DNA of 64,000 bases from Sclerodactyla briareus (GCA_026419785.1 JAODTK010001943.1:124001-188000); one strand, 5' to 3'. Positions 45,851 to 58,138 are shown, counted from the stretch's first letter. The notes: generated by a model not told the origin, from the letters alone. Translations and numbers: made by a program.

Positions 45851-46551
45851 CGTGAAAGGTCGGGTGATTAGGGAGAAGGAGAACCAGTTGTGTTAAAATC
45901 AAATCTTGTTGTGAAAGTATGTGTTGGCGGTGCGTGTGTGTGTTTGTTGTGTATGTGTGTTGCGTGATTGCGGGAAAGGATAGATAATTGCAGGCTTGAT
46001 CAACAGAGGTATATCGTGGAAAACCTGTATTATAAAACGGTTATCTCGGTCCAACCCGATTTCAATAGCCTACAACGTTCATACGAGTTAGAGGCCTTCA
46101 AAGTTTGGTCAATTATGCTGAGAAATTGAGGAGAATCCCAATTGCGCAATAACGCATGACGTCAACTTGGCGAAACCCGGGAAGTTATTTCATGTATTCA
46201 TTGTCTCATTCTGTTGAATAAACAACATTTAGCAGAGTGCCCGTGTCTTTCTCTACCAAAGTTATAACCATCAACACCTACTAACCCACTACAGCAATCC
46301 TCACAAATAGATAAATTAATTTTCGAAGTGAAAATAATGTGTTAATTTTCAAATAGAAACAAAAATGTTTGCAGGGTTGTGCAAGTATGAATGACATCAT
46401 TTATTATTGCATGATGGGATTCTTTCGATCTTGCGCATACACATGCACAAACTTCAAAGGACTGTAACCCCGTAATGGGGAGTCGTATGAACTTCGGGTT
46501 TAGACTGTCGCATTCAGTTTTTCTCAGCTGATATATCAACCCTTTTATAAT
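45851..46551. other. Unassigned sequence with a GT-rich stretch
   Basis: A GT-rich microsatellite-like stretch lies at 45918-45967. No gene was seen. Confidence 0.4.
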
Positions 46552-46559
46552 TGATTCAT

Positions 46560-46880
46560 GATTGTGAACATGTTATCAGGAAATTGCGAGCATCTGTAAG
46601 CTTCAAAGTGAGAGGTAGGTTAAGATATGAAGAAGAAGACATATTGCCCTTGGGTGTCAGGTATGAAAAAAACGCAAACAAAAAAACAGGAAACGCCAAA
46701 TCTGTAAATGCTTGTGAACACGATATCAGGTCACGGAGCACCAGCAGCTTCAAAGTACGCGGTAGGTTGCATATTTAAGGAGGATTTTTTTTAACCAGTT
46801 CAGGGTCAGGAGAGGCCGGACATCAATTTATTGCAAGCACGATATCAGGAGATGGCGAATATTCAATCAAATTGACAACA
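46560..46880 (+). repeat. Degenerate tandem repeat, three units
   Basis: TGTGAACA(T/C)G(T/A)TATCAGG and CTTCAAAGT..G(A/C)GGTAGGTT recur at 46562 and 46710; TGCAAGCACGATATCAGGAG and AAAGTACGC recur at 46833. The 75-codon frame across it (46551-46778) reads the unit twice and is not taken as a gene. Confidence 0.6.
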
Positions 46881-47800
46881 AAAGTACGCATGCAGGAACA
46901 GCTTAGGGTCGTTCGATGTCAGAACAGTTTCAAATTCCGAAGAAAGCTGTTAGAACGATATATGAGATGTAAATGGTATGTTTCAGACATGAAAGAGGGG
47001 AGAAGTGACGTAATCTGGCCCAGTCCAAGCTCGAGAGGGCGGAAATTCTAAACCAAGAAGCTCTAATAAGTAGTGCAAACACAAACATTGATGAAGTTAG
47101 ACACGAACATTGGTGAGTGTAATTTGAAGAGGATGGAACATGTCGGGGCCATGTAGTTGATGACCAAGGATTAAAGTGGATGTGTTGCCTCCCCCCCCCC
47201 CCCCCCCCCCCCCCAAAGCCGAGAATTGAAACCAGAATTAACAAATTAGATGTTTTGCTCGCCTGAAAATATGAAGAGAAATATCTAGTTCGATCGCTTT
47301 CGTTAGTTCAAGTCTTCAAGCCGATTCAAGGTGTTACAGAAGACGTCAAGTTGATATTATTACAAATGTGGTAGCAAGGATCACTATACACATCTTTGTG
47401 TTTTTTATTGGACAGAGAGATAATCCGTTACTTTTGATACTTTGGTCAGACCTAAGTTGATCAGTGAGTACGGTTTTCAGTTTGCTCCCCTCTGTTCTTA
47501 ATACGCTATACTTATGCTTATATGTAAGAAGCTGACATCGCCGTGCCAAGTGCTGATTCATAGGCATGTCTGAGAATCGATTCAATATTTTGATCTTAAA
47601 TCAGGGAAAAAGGGTTAAGAGATCGGCTACGTCCCAGTTACATTATCGACAGCTCCACCACCCATCGTAAGATTTTCTCTAAGTCTAAGCCACAGTCCAA
47701 GCCACAGGGGGTATGCAGCTGAAATCGGGTAAGTCACAGCTTAAAACACCATCAAACTTACGCGACGAAGTATTGAGCGTTGTAGCTCTTTACTCAAATC
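46881..47800. other. Unassigned sequence with a (C)24 run
   Basis: A run of 24 C lies at 47191-47214. Nothing else was identified. Confidence 0.5.
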
Positions 47801-47809
47801 GACAGTCGA

Positions 47810-48480
47810 GTCCCCACACTTAACAGTTTTGAATCTAGACTGGACAAGCTTTGGCCTTGAGTCTCTAAAATTGCAGAGAGTTAATTAAGAATTAACTTTT
47901 TTCCCTTTGCGATGATAGGCCTGAAAGCCACCGACTCGGCCGTGATACGGACATTGGAAACCGAAGTGATGGTACACGGAAAAAAGTTGAAGGAGACGAA
48001 TTGCTGGCAATTAACAACCCACTCAGAATAGACAAGAATGGGGGGAGGACTCGAATGACAGACCAGTAAGGAGATACATATTGAGGATCGGCGTTATGGT
48101 ACTAAAATAACAGGCGAAACTAATTCTTGTTAATTAACGATCTGCGCTTGACTGTTACAATTAGACTTGAAGTCTCAAATGACAGTCCAAAACATCGGAG
48201 GACATATTGAATGCCGACATGATGGTAAAAAGAAAAAAAAAAAAAAAAAAAAAAAACTTTCAAGACACAGACAAGCAGGCTTTCGGACTCAGAGACAGAC
48301 ATTGGAATCGAAAGAATGAAAAACAAAACAATGAGAAATGAGAATAAGCTAGTCCTGGCAACGACATTCACTTCAACCAGTTGGCTTGGGGACTCAAATG
48401 ACATATCTATACTGTATATCAATCGAGAGGACATGAGGTAGGAATAAACTGTAAAATAAAAGGAAATGCTGGCGATCAAC
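47810..48480 (+). repeat. Degenerate ~115-bp tandem repeat with poly-A run
   Basis: Words like GACTCAAATGACA, GGAGGACATAT, GATGGTA-AAAATAA and GCTGGCAATCAACGACC recur near 47930, 48045, 48172, 48285 and 48388. A run of 24 A lies at 48233-48256 inside one unit. The 119-codon minus frame here is composition-driven. Confidence 0.5.
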
Positions 48481-48509
48481 GACCTTTGAATAGTTTACTT
48501 CAGTTTTTA

Positions 48510-49620
48510 GTTTAATTTAGTGAAACGGGTCGGGACAAATCAAAAAGAGTCTGAAGCCACAACATCTCAAAATAGAAGAATAACCCAGATGCCAAAGGAA
48601 TACGCCCACAATCCTTGAAAAATAAATCAAGACTGTTCTTCAATGCTTCACACTCTTAGACGGAAAACAACTGGCATTCCAATCTCTAACTCTCGGCGAA
48701 AAGAAAATGCACGAAAGGTTGATCTACAAGCGTTTGCAATGAAACTCGAGGCAATGACCCCTATTGGTGGTAAAATTGGAAAACTCAAGAAGTAGTGCAA
48801 GGAAAGACCCTCTAATCAAGAACAATTTTGAAAAACCGAAATAAACCACCTCAAATTCGGCCTCAGCTCCATCGAAGAAAGACCGAGACGCCTTAATCTT
48901 TCGTCGTAAGGTAAATCTCTAAGACAGTGAAATAATCTAGTAGCCCTCCACTGAACGTTTTAAAGGACTCCATACTGCTATACTTGGACAGAAATAAATC
49001 ATGGTTGGATTCTCACCAGTGATTAACAGCTGACAATCATATATTTACTGAAGTGAGTCTAATCAAGCCAAGGATCCAATTAACTTCGATCGCAGCTTCA
49101 GCACTCTGCTCTTAGAGGGTTCACAGGAAGAAAAAAAAATGAACCCCAGATCTGTTCTGAATTCACGGTCACCTGATGGATATTTTGACCATTTTAACTT
49201 GACAGTGACTTACGATTGTAGAAACCAACATGCAAACTTTGCATATCATCATCGAAAATCATTTGCAGATCATTGACCATTGGATGATTAATCAAGATCC
49301 TTGGAAAATATCAAACATCTCGTTCGAAGCATAACGCATGATCATAATGCAACTGGTATTCGTCGGCGAAAACGTTTAACTCTGGAATGCACCGAATCTG
49401 CAAGATCGTCAATATACGCAAGAAAAAATAATTGCCTAGAACCGATCCTTGGAGACCCACTAGTGACCTATTGCCAAGGAGACGATCGCCCATTGATGAC
49501 AACTCTGTTGTTCTCTATTAGGAAGCCACTGAAGAATCCACTCACAGATATTCCCCGTCCATAGGGCAATGACGGCAATCCTTCTATGATTTCAGAGTTT
49601 TGGAAAGTTTTGTTCTTCAA
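48510..49620 (-). pseudogene. CR1/Jockey-like LINE, RT to 3' end
   Basis: This is the longest CR1 copy in the window. On the minus strand, with frameshifts: GFFSGFLIENNRVVINGRSS, VTSG, LQGSVLG (49,440-49,420), LFLAYIDDLADSVHSRVK and LFADEYQLHYD (the FADD box as FADE). After a gap come WRATRLFHCLRDLPYDERLRR, MELR (48,960-48,860), NRGHCLEFHCKRL, FFSPRV and a final FIFQGLWAY segment (48,620). This is the family order. Multiple stops make it inactive. The 87-codon plus frame over the RT is its antisense shadow. Confidence 0.8.
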
Positions 49621-50324
49621 GGAGAACTATCTGGTGACCTATTTTTACCTCAGTTGACCTTTTGACCTCATTGAACCTAATCATTGTGAACTTCTGGGTC
49701 AATTCTTTTTGTGACGACCAGACTCGCCTTGTTGCAACTAACCAAATAAGTCAATTGCACTGACCATCTGAAAAAAAACACTTGCTATCAATGCGATATC
49801 CAGTCATGTCCTCTGTGAAAGGATGAAACACCCTCTGTTATGGCATTAGCCGGAGATTTCGGAGACTCCCTGAACACTAAAGCACACCAAGACCTTCGGA
49901 AAACCCGGTGAGGAATTCTACCGGGACACCTACATATGGCTAATGATGGCACATTTTGCAACTGGCGGACAACGATTTATCGATGAAGCATGAGAGGATC
50001 ACACACCTAACAGGGGGCACCAAGATTTGCCCGAGGTGGGAAGGGAGTGGGCAAGGTGCTTTCTCCACCCATCCCCCCGTTCCTCCGCCTACGCTACGTC
50101 AATGCTCAGCAAATCAGAGTCTCTGTATTGTGCAAACGTCCAGTGTCCATCTCTCATCGGATCAGTCTCCCATTCATGAGACATAGGCTTCCACTGGAAA
50201 TTGATGGGATTTCTATATTTCAGCATATAATCAAAGTTAGTGTTGCCCCTTCATGTGCAATAACTCGAAGCCTGTTTCTTTTAATCATGAGTTCGTTTTA
50301 TGGGGTTTGTTTAAGTTATTTCAA
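49621..50324. other. Unassigned sequence
   Basis: TTGACCTTTTGACCTCATTGAACC at 49659 resembles the GACCTT-type tandem units seen elsewhere, but no array is present. Confidence 0.3.
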
Positions 50325-50530
50325 TGGTGTTGTCGCACGGGGGGGGGGGAGGGGGAACGTACCCCCTCGAAAACCATGTGCCCCCTCGAAAACCATGTGC
50401 CCCGTGTGTACCCCATGAAATTTGGGATTTTCAAAAATATATTCTTTGGTCAGTTTTCGACTACCAGATGTGTAGATCTGGCTGTTTTTTTGGTTATCAT
50501 AAGAAAGGCAGTAATTGTGCACCAAATTTG
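50325..50530 (+). repeat. AAAACCATGTGCCC element, copy 2
   Basis: TTGTCGCACGG with a G run is followed by two adjacent CCCCCTCGAAAACCATGTG words, CCCGTGTGTACCCC, ATTTTCAAAAATA and TTTTCGACTACCAG. It matches 29.50-29.68 kb in inverted orientation. The 18-19-bp word is single there and doubled here. Confidence 0.55.
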
Positions 50531-52299
50531 CCTATGAATTCGAAAGTGCTGCTGTCGTGAAGATCAATGCGCTCACTAATGCTGGTATGCCACCTATGTA
50601 TGTACATGTCGCTTATTGATATGCTGGGCCTAGTTCGCGAAAGCAATTATACAACCAATGCTAATGTCGAGCAGCGTGATGAATCATTGGCCTACGGCCG
50701 GATACTAGTGAGGGTACGAGTGTTGGCTCCAGTTGTATTACCACGCACTACACCATGATCAACTACTCTGGCACACTAATTAGCGTTTTAATTTGGACCT
50801 GTTTCCCAGTAGTACTTCTTGTCTGGGGATACTACTAGGGGTTATTCGACACTAGTGTCATGTGTAGTCACGTACCGTAATACAGGGTCATGTGTAGTCA
50901 CGTACCGTAATACTCTGGCTTGGTTGATCGCGGAGGTACGGTAGTGGAATTCCAAGACTTCAACAATAAAGATCAAGTGGACAAGATGCCTCGACCAAAA
51001 GATGCAGCAGTAAGTACAGAGTATGCATGGCATGTGTCTGATTTTGCCACTGCACAACACAGAAAACCTTGGTATTGTGTAACCCCTAAGAACTTTGCAA
51101 CAGGGAATTGTAACTGAAGTGCACAGTCAGTGGTCACTGCTTGGCTCAATCAACTGAAATTTGGTATGCAGTATCTTATGAGAACTAGAAGAGTAAAAAT
51201 CCCTACTGTTTTTTTTTTATGTGGATTGGGGGTCCATTTTTGGTGGACGAATTTAAAATGGTGCTTTGATCGAATTCTACGGTTCAGGAAGCCAAGTAAG
51301 ACACGACTCATCAAGGAGCTGGCTGTTATGACGTAGTGAGCACCGGCAATAACTTGCCTTCCTCTTCTCACCAAGTCTCGAAATGAAATATCGAGCTAAG
51401 GTGTACCAATTTTCTTTCCCCCAAAATTAAATTCCTGCTCCGCCACCTCCATTTGACGTCCAAAAGGACTATCAGTGACCTCTAATACCTTAGCAGTACG
51501 AGATGTAGCCACCATCTTAGCTACTCTGCTACTAAATATCCTTATCTGCAGTGACCGTAGCGATGAATTCTCACCACTGCCTTTGGGATGATTTATGTGC
51601 CAGTATGATGATTATGGGCAAGGTAAAATAGCAAACTTACAGGAGACAACAATGGGCTTGGTAGAGATTACACAATGACAAATATCATGTACCGAGTGTA
51701 TGATAGCGTTGTCTAGAGAAGGTTTGTCCGTAGGTCCACACTGATGAATTGTTGTAGAAAAGGCTGACAATAATGTTGTCGAGTTGCTTGGTGATAGCGT
51801 AGTCACTGAAGTGAAGTGGGGAATGAAGACGAGCTGCGGAATAGTTGGTGTAGAATAGATCCTGTGAAGGTAGGCTGCAAGGTAACGGTGAATCATGGTG
51901 CGGACAGGCTGCTAATACCGTGCCCTGTGGGCTAGCAGGAGGTGAGGAAACATGAAAGAGCTGTTACTCGAGCTGGCAGACGAATGCCGAGGTGAAATCC
52001 AGTGATGAATGTAGGCCCGAGAAATGCTGCTCTCTGTAATCTGGGGGTCTGTAAGACGAACATTTCCTGTATGCTACCTTAATGGAAAAAAATTCTTGCT
52101 AGCTATGTGTCAACCGATGGTGGCCCAAATTGTAAGGAATATAAACATCAATCAGTTTCTCCAAGAACGTTTCTTGAAATTCAAATTTCAGAATTTATTG
52201 CCCATTAAATTACGGATGTTGCTTACAGCCATACGGCATGGGAAGTGCTGTTTCCTGCAATCTGGAGTGGAGGGTGTAAAAAGGGTTGCAAGACGTTTC
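50531..52299. other. Unassigned sequence with a ~33-bp direct repeat
   Basis: GTCATGTGTAGTCACGTACC plus GTAATAC is present twice in tandem at about 50857-50914. A 94-codon minus frame (51612-51896) has no recognised motif. Confidence 0.4.
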
Positions 52300-52304
52300 G
52301 CACC

Positions 52305-52535
52305 ATTTCATTTTCGCCCCATTACAAGTTTGCCCCATTTCACTACAAGGTTCGCCCCATATGCAAGTCGCCCATTACAAGTGCGGCCCCATACGAGTTC
52401 GCCCAATACAAGTTCGCCCCACTACGATTCGCTCCCATAATGCAGTTCGCCCCACACACATTCGCCCCATCACAAGTTCCCCCACTACAAGTTTCGCACC
52501 ACTACAAGTTCGCCCGCACTCAGGTTGCCCTTTCA
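52305..52535 (+). repeat. ~17-20-bp minisatellite, TTCGCCCCACTACAAG type
   Basis: About a dozen units of the form TTCGCCCCA(C/T)TACAAG with small length changes run from ATTTTCGCCCCATTAC to GGTTGCCC. Because the unit is not a multiple of three throughout, all three frames read FAP/RPI/SPH repeats in turn, and the open frames are by-products. Confidence 0.85.
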
Positions 52536-53999
52536 AGTGTGGCGGGCTGGTGGCTCCACACTTGACAAAATTCTCATATTGGATGGTACTTAGTAGGATC
52601 ATTAGGGCTACAATGAAATCGTTCAAATCTGGATTAGGGTTCAAAAGATCAGTTTAGGTTGGTGTTCAGGTCATGTGTGCCATTCATGCCTCGCTCTATT
52701 ATATGGTGCTCTATACTGGAGTTAAAATATGTCCACAAAAGGTGGTTTGAAAAATAGCAAAACATGCATTAACTGAATATGTATTGGTCACAGTATGAGA
52801 GGGCCATAGGAACAGTAGCATGGTGCTATGATGCCCGCTGCCATCCGTTGGAAGAAAGAACTCGCAGCGCGGGCAGTCACACGTAATCTATCCCAATTTA
52901 TAACGAATGCCGTGTCAAGATAATTCAAATGGTCATATCCCGATATTAGTTGGGATAAAATAATATTTATCGTGATTGTGACTGGGTGATTGAGGGGTTG
53001 TTCTGTCTTGTTGTCAATTAATTTCAAGGTTTTGTCTTACTTCCCGTAGGCCGGCCCTTGTTTATAGGGCTAGCGCACGGCCCGTATACAGAATCACTTT
53101 CGTAATGTTTGAGATCGACGGCGAGGATCACTCGAACAGGGGGAAAAACCGTTGGTCATTGGCCGGGAGTTTTTATTCGCACTGATAAATGTCAGATGAA
53201 AATTACCCATAATATAGTGCAAATGGCTAGTAGAAGGCTAGTATATGGTTGTCAAGTTAGTTGCGATTATATAATGGTAAATTCGAAGCGTGTGCTGGCG
53301 GTTATTACTTAAAATCCATCGATGAAAAAATGTATTATGATTCACAGTGTTGTGCCATTACCAAACTCCGATGCGGACATGATTTTTGTTATGGCCCAAT
53401 TAACTAGTATGGGGCGCCACAGCGCTGACGCCTTAGGCTAGCTAACGAAAAAAAAATTTATAGGTCGCTTTCATATGGGAAATACATGCCAGTACGTTCT
53501 TCGTATGATCAACAAAAGGCCTGTCAATAGTAATTTGCCAGCTTAATGATTATAGTAAGTTCTGCACATGGAGCTTTCATTTCCTATCAGGGAGTTTTAG
53601 ATTTCACGACGGGAACGTATGACGTAATGTTTTTCCACGTTTTAGACCATGAAGCCGTCCCGCAGTGCGGGCGCTTTAGATTTACGATGGTGGTCCCAAT
53701 GTGTCGGTTGCATAATGTATTTTCGCGCGTTTGATTATTGACCGTGGAATTCCGAATTCCATTGTGCGGAATGCGGCATCACCGCCACATTAAGTGGTTT
53801 TTCTGGCCACCGCGGTGCTCGTTCTATTCTATTTGGAATAAATTCTGCCCCTCCCTGGACTCACTCATCTTGCACATCGGAATAGCCTCGGGCGGATACC
53901 GCGCCTAATAAGTTTTCACTAATTAGTATTATTATCTCTATATAATAACACTTTCACCGAGTTAGGAGTCTGACCTTATTTTTTGCACTTATTTTCAAA
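52536..53999. other. Unassigned sequence, CpG-rich in part
   Basis: Short plus-strand frames at 53109-53312 and 53546-53734 lie in a CpG-rich stretch. Their products are not recognised and no splice chain could be built between them. Confidence 0.3.
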
Positions 54000-54820
54000 C
54001 CATATTCGCCAAAAATTCGTTAAGTATCCGTGTGGGAGGGGGCGAAATACCTGTTTTGCTACTTAATCGGTGACACAACTTCACACTTCAGCAGCAAACA
54101 AAATAAACGAATAATAATCGATCCATGCTCAGGAATTCGTTGCCTGTTAAACCCAGTATATGAGCCACTTGAACCAAACTTCCCATTGTTCACGGGTAGA
54201 ACTCATTGGGAGTTTGTGGTGCCTGGGCTCTCCATTGACTTAGTCCGGTATCAATCGAGATATTGCATATTTATGCAACACTCCAACAATAAGCACAAAT
54301 GATGTGTCTGATTCCCAACAGGGGTGGGCCAGGATATAATCACGTTCAATACACCACGAAAACACTGGCATCAGTTTTCACTCCATTTGGGGGTAGGGGG
54401 GGGGGCTGGGAAGGGTTAGGGAAGTAGGTAGTCCTACTTCCCCTCGGATCCCGCGCAAGGGCCGGCAATCTGCACGGGAAGGGAGGGGGGAGGGATCGCG
54501 AAGTGCCCTATAGGCGATTCTAAGGGAACTGTGAAATAATGAGGAAACATGGGGAAAAACAACTCATTTTGGCGTTTGAATTTCTTTCGAACATTAAAAA
54601 GTTACACCTGTTAGCGATTTTTTTCTAAAATTAAATTCAGTTTGAGCAGTTAAGCGGCAATAGTGATGGTAAATATGAACTGGACGTTGGGTAACTATTT
54701 ACGGTTACAGCCGAAACTCCAGACGAATTTCAGCGATTTGAATGTACGATGATTATATCAAAATTGCTAATGTTGAGTATTTCGCCAATAGAGATGAACT
54801 TATTTAGGGCCTAATTCTTG
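54000..54820 (+). repeat. 0.8-kb tandem repeat, intact first unit
   Basis: The first half (54000-54395) matches 54825-55233: TTCGCCA(A/G)AAATTC, TCGGTGACA, GATCCATG, TTCCCATTGTTCACGG and CAGGGGTGGGCCAGGATAT. The second half (54396-54820) matches 60788-61250: CCTCGGATCCC, CAATCTGCACGGG, GGACGTTTGAATTT-like and GTTAGCGA. The two halves are joined here but separated by 5.5 kb in the second unit, where a BEL/Pao element sits between them. Confidence 0.7.
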
Positions 54821-54824
54821 ATTA

Positions 54825-55234
54825 TTCCAAAACCATTTTTCGCCAGAAATTCTTTGTCGGTGACAAAAGTCTCACTCAGCAAAACAGCACACCGCACGAT
54901 ATATGATCCATGGATTTGGATTAAGTTGCCTTGCGGTGTACATATACACTCACAGCTATTACGCCGACACTCAACAAGCTTTCCCATTGTTCACGGTAAA
55001 CCATAAGAGTCTGTGGTGTTTGGCTCTCCCCCTGACTACGCAGATTCATACGTGATAATGGCATCTTTTAGCAGCACCGTCACACAATAGCACAATGCTG
55101 TTACTGATGGCCGCAATATTTTATAGGGATACTGCTGCCACAATCAGGGGTGGGCCAGGATATCATACCATTTCACTACACCAAAAACACTTGGCCAATC
55201 AGTTTTCAATTCCCAATGTTATGGGGGGGGGAGT
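54825..55234 (+). repeat. Second tandem unit, left half
   Basis: This is the homologue of 54000-54395, with about 50 extra nt near 55090-55140. It ends in a G run directly against the LTR. Confidence 0.65.
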
Positions 55235-56024
55235 TGGTGGTTGTGAATTGCTCAGCCCGACTGGCGACTAACGGAGACCGTATGAAACAATCTGACGTAA
55301 AAATAAACAAAACACCGATTGATATACGGTTGATGAAGATGGTTCGATCTGTAATTGAAAGAAAACAATTATCTCGAGTTTCTGAGCATTGCTCAACAAC
55401 TGAATAAAATGCACAGTACATGCAAGGAGACTTTAGTAGTGAAATATACATTTAAACTGTCAAGGTGAGCCCTAATACATGAGGCGCAGCCAAAAAAACT
55501 ATATTTTTCAATTGATCCACGGAACGGGAATCCCTTCTTTCTACAGTACATGACGTAACGTCTCGTGTTATCAATCGACCAATCAGCGATCAACAGTCTC
55601 CCAGGCAATGGGTGGCGGAATAGGCCGAACGATAGCTCATGTACATTCTTGCTAATTACTAAACCATGTTCCAAACCCTCATAAATCCACCAAACACCAT
55701 ATGGGAATGCATGGTCATTCCAGTGATTCTAGAGCAATCATAATTGTAACAAGAGCAAAATTATGATGGTGCTTACAAAATAAGTTTAAACTGTCTCACA
55801 ACCTTCCAAGTGACAGGATCTCACTGAAGAAGTCTAAAGCGTTTACTGTATCGATTGCAGGTACGTGGAGGGGCAAAGAATACCATAATTTGTCATCAAT
55901 ACTTCAACCATTGGCGACTCGAAACTGTGGGCTGTCAGCTTCACTGACGCTGGTGTCACAAAAAACTAAGGACACAAATTGCAATAGCGCCCTCAATTCA
56001 GAAAGTTTGTTCTGCCCGCAAACA
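55235..56024 (-). repeat. BEL/Pao LTR (3' LTR of the minus-strand element)
   Basis: This ~0.79-kb segment recurs at 59.88-60.79 kb. Shared blocks include ACTAACGGAGAC, CTGACGTAAAAAT, ACTGTCAAGGTGA, ATACATGAGGC, CTCATGTACATTCTTG, CCTTCCAAGTGACAGGATCT and CTCACTGAA. On the minus strand it begins TGTTTGCGGGCAGAACAAAC at 56024, right after a polypurine tract. Divergence from its partner, including indels, points to an old insertion. Confidence 0.75.
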
Positions 56025-56027
56025 TAC

Positions 56028-56039
56028 CTGCCCCCAAAT
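56028..56039 (-). other. Polypurine tract of the BEL/Pao element
   Basis: TTTGGGGGCAGG on the minus strand lies 3 nt before the TG that starts the 3' LTR, the expected place for the plus-strand primer. Confidence 0.55.
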
Positions 56040-56179
56040 GTGACGTAATCACATTCAACATAATAAACAGATAGGGCAGAATAAGTGACTGTAAAAAATA
56101 TCCCTCGTAACTTTAACCATAGAGGGGTGTGCTATTAGCCAGTGATAAATCAGTACTCTGTAACTCGTTCAGTGAGCCA

Positions 56180-57000
56180 TTTCCACCTTCTCTACTGTCT
56201 CTAACAGGCATAGCTGCGAAATGGCCCTAACCAGTCTTAGACTAGTTTACCTGGACAGTCCACAAACTTGTCTTGCCAGGGTACGTTTCAAGACTTTCCC
56301 AGTACCACTTATTCCTGGGCAGGTCATCATCTACGAGGAGCACTATGTCACCAACTTTAATTGTCCCTTTCCGGCTCAAACCATTTTTGCCTTTGTTGCC
56401 GTATTGGCAAGTATTCCCTGACCCACTGTGGCCAGAACACGTCTGCAGGTATGGACTTGCTTCAATCTACGCTGATAGATTATTCGACTACACAAACTGA
56501 CTAGGATGGAAATCTGTGCAGACCTTAACAATAATAGATGATTTGGTGTCAGCGGTTACACATCTCGTAATCATCCACGATGAAGTGAGAGGTCTGCCAT
56601 TAACTATGGCTTCGCAGGAACAGAAAGTGTCAACAGAGTTCTCGTCATCAAGATTGTTCCCGTGTAGAGATCGAAAGGACCTGCGGGTGATCTAAATCAA
56701 TCGCTCCAAGCTCGACGTGAGAGGCTGTGGAGGGGATTGAACTTCCAATGATCATACGCGTCTCACGAAATAATGATCTTAATCTGGTTCCAAGCAATAT
56801 GGCTTGCCTCAATCTTTCTCCTCACCCACAAAATCGAACCCATTGTCTGGACCTGATTTCTATTGGCCTACCACTGCGACCAGGGAAATCTCTGCAGAGA
56901 GAGTTTAAAAGGAATCTGTATCCCAGAGTATGGAATCTAAACAGGATAGCTCGAACAACTAAATACGTAAAAATGCAAACCATTACACTTTACCTGAGAA
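56180..57000 (-). pseudogene. BEL/Pao integrase region
   Basis: On the minus strand the translation reads WKFNP (about 56,740), then a VNSVDTFC-like stretch, EAIVNGRPLTSS (56,600) and, after shifts, GTIKVGDIVLLVDDDLPRN (56,375-56,310) with KWYWESLETYPGK. These match the W.FNPP, E.I.N.RPLT and VG..VLL.DD..PR..W.LG.V segments of BEL/Pao integrase and its C-terminal domain, in the family order. Stops occur throughout. Open frames on the plus strand here (56,221-57,176) are antisense shadows. Confidence 0.75.
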
Positions 57001-57549
57001 CGCCCCCTCTTGACCATAACGGTACAAATAGCAACCCCAACATAGCTGAATGCGGGAATGACTTGAACAACCCAATCTTGGCGATCTGCCATTTTCGCAC
57101 GAGGGTGGTGCGAGATCGCATACTGGTAAAGCACTGCTTCAGAAACATTACGGACTGCGGTCCTTGCCCCAAATAATCCAGCACTTCTCCCTCAGGAGAG
57201 CACCACCACTGCTCTCTACCTACAGGCCCGGCATTCTCATGGCAAACATTAAATAATGCGCTTGTGACCCAATTACCCCTGGGCAGTATAATAGGGTGCT
57301 TCCCTTATCATCCAAGGGTGCCGCACGTAGGCATCCACCAAAAAGCAATATGCCTGACTAGACACACTGGATCCAGTTGTACGCAGGATGGACTTGTCGA
57401 AAGCAAGCTTGGACTTGCCCTGAGATACGCCTTATATCTTGTACCATTGAATCGCGCATCAATTTGCTCAGAAACCATTTCAAGGGCGACTTTCAAGAGA
57501 TTCTTGCTGGAGAAAAAAAAATGTGAGTGACCGAATGATTGTGAGACTG

Positions 57550-58060
57550 CTGACCTAGCGCGCGCCATTCAGGTCAAACCCAAACTAATACGGACTGCTG
57601 GCGCCCTTACCCATAGTTTGTTCCACGAGGCATCATGCCCTCGGGCGCATTTGACCACTTAGCAACAACTCGGATAAATCAAACCTGGAGGGCAACATCA
57701 GCTATGAGGTGTGGCCTTTCGCAAGGTCACACTGAGTGCGACAGTCTTCTTTGATCCGGGTATTTAATATCTAGGTACACAAATGTAGTTCAATTTTATC
57801 AAGCATCCATGCTTCCCGTGTAGAGACACTGCATTGTGCTTTGCAACATACCCCTCCTCTCCAGTGTAGTCAAAGATAACTCACAATCTGTCCCTGAAAC
57901 ACCATCTGTGCACCAATAAAATTTTCGCTGAGCAGATGCAATGGTAGAGGCAAGTGTCCAGTAGGGATACGTGAGTACACTGTGCTTCGGGTCATCAGAT
58001 AAACCCGAAACTGCCACAATGGGGAGGAAACTTGTTGTTACGCCCCAAACACTGGCACAC
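57550..58060 (-). pseudogene. BEL/Pao protease region (decayed)
   Basis: The minus-strand frame 58,017-57,799 ends ELSLTTLERRGMLQSTMQCL, fitting the strand after the aspartyl protease active site in this family. Further on (57,700-57,570) LSELLLSGQMRPRA, PY and FGFDLNGAR, in two frames, fit the VGLLIGQDVP..PY...LGW.LNGP segment. The active-site DSG is not clearly readable. Confidence 0.55.
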
Positions 58061-58138
58061 TCAGCTTCTGAACTCTTAAGTGAGGAAACCCATTCTCGGT
58101 GAACTCTGCTTCATGAGAGGCGAAGGAGGCTTTATGTT

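Noticed and set aside
49301..49564. 87-codon plus-strand open frame
   Set aside because: It is the antisense shadow of the CR1-like RT, which shows VVING, GSVLG and FADE motifs on the minus strand.
52024..52657. Overlapping FAP/RPI/SPH-rich open frames as a repeat protein gene
   Set aside because: All three plus frames are open through the minisatellite and each reads the same unit; no start or domain favours one.
56727..57176. 149-codon plus-strand open frame
   Set aside because: It is antisense to the BEL/Pao polyprotein, whose minus-strand motifs explain the region.
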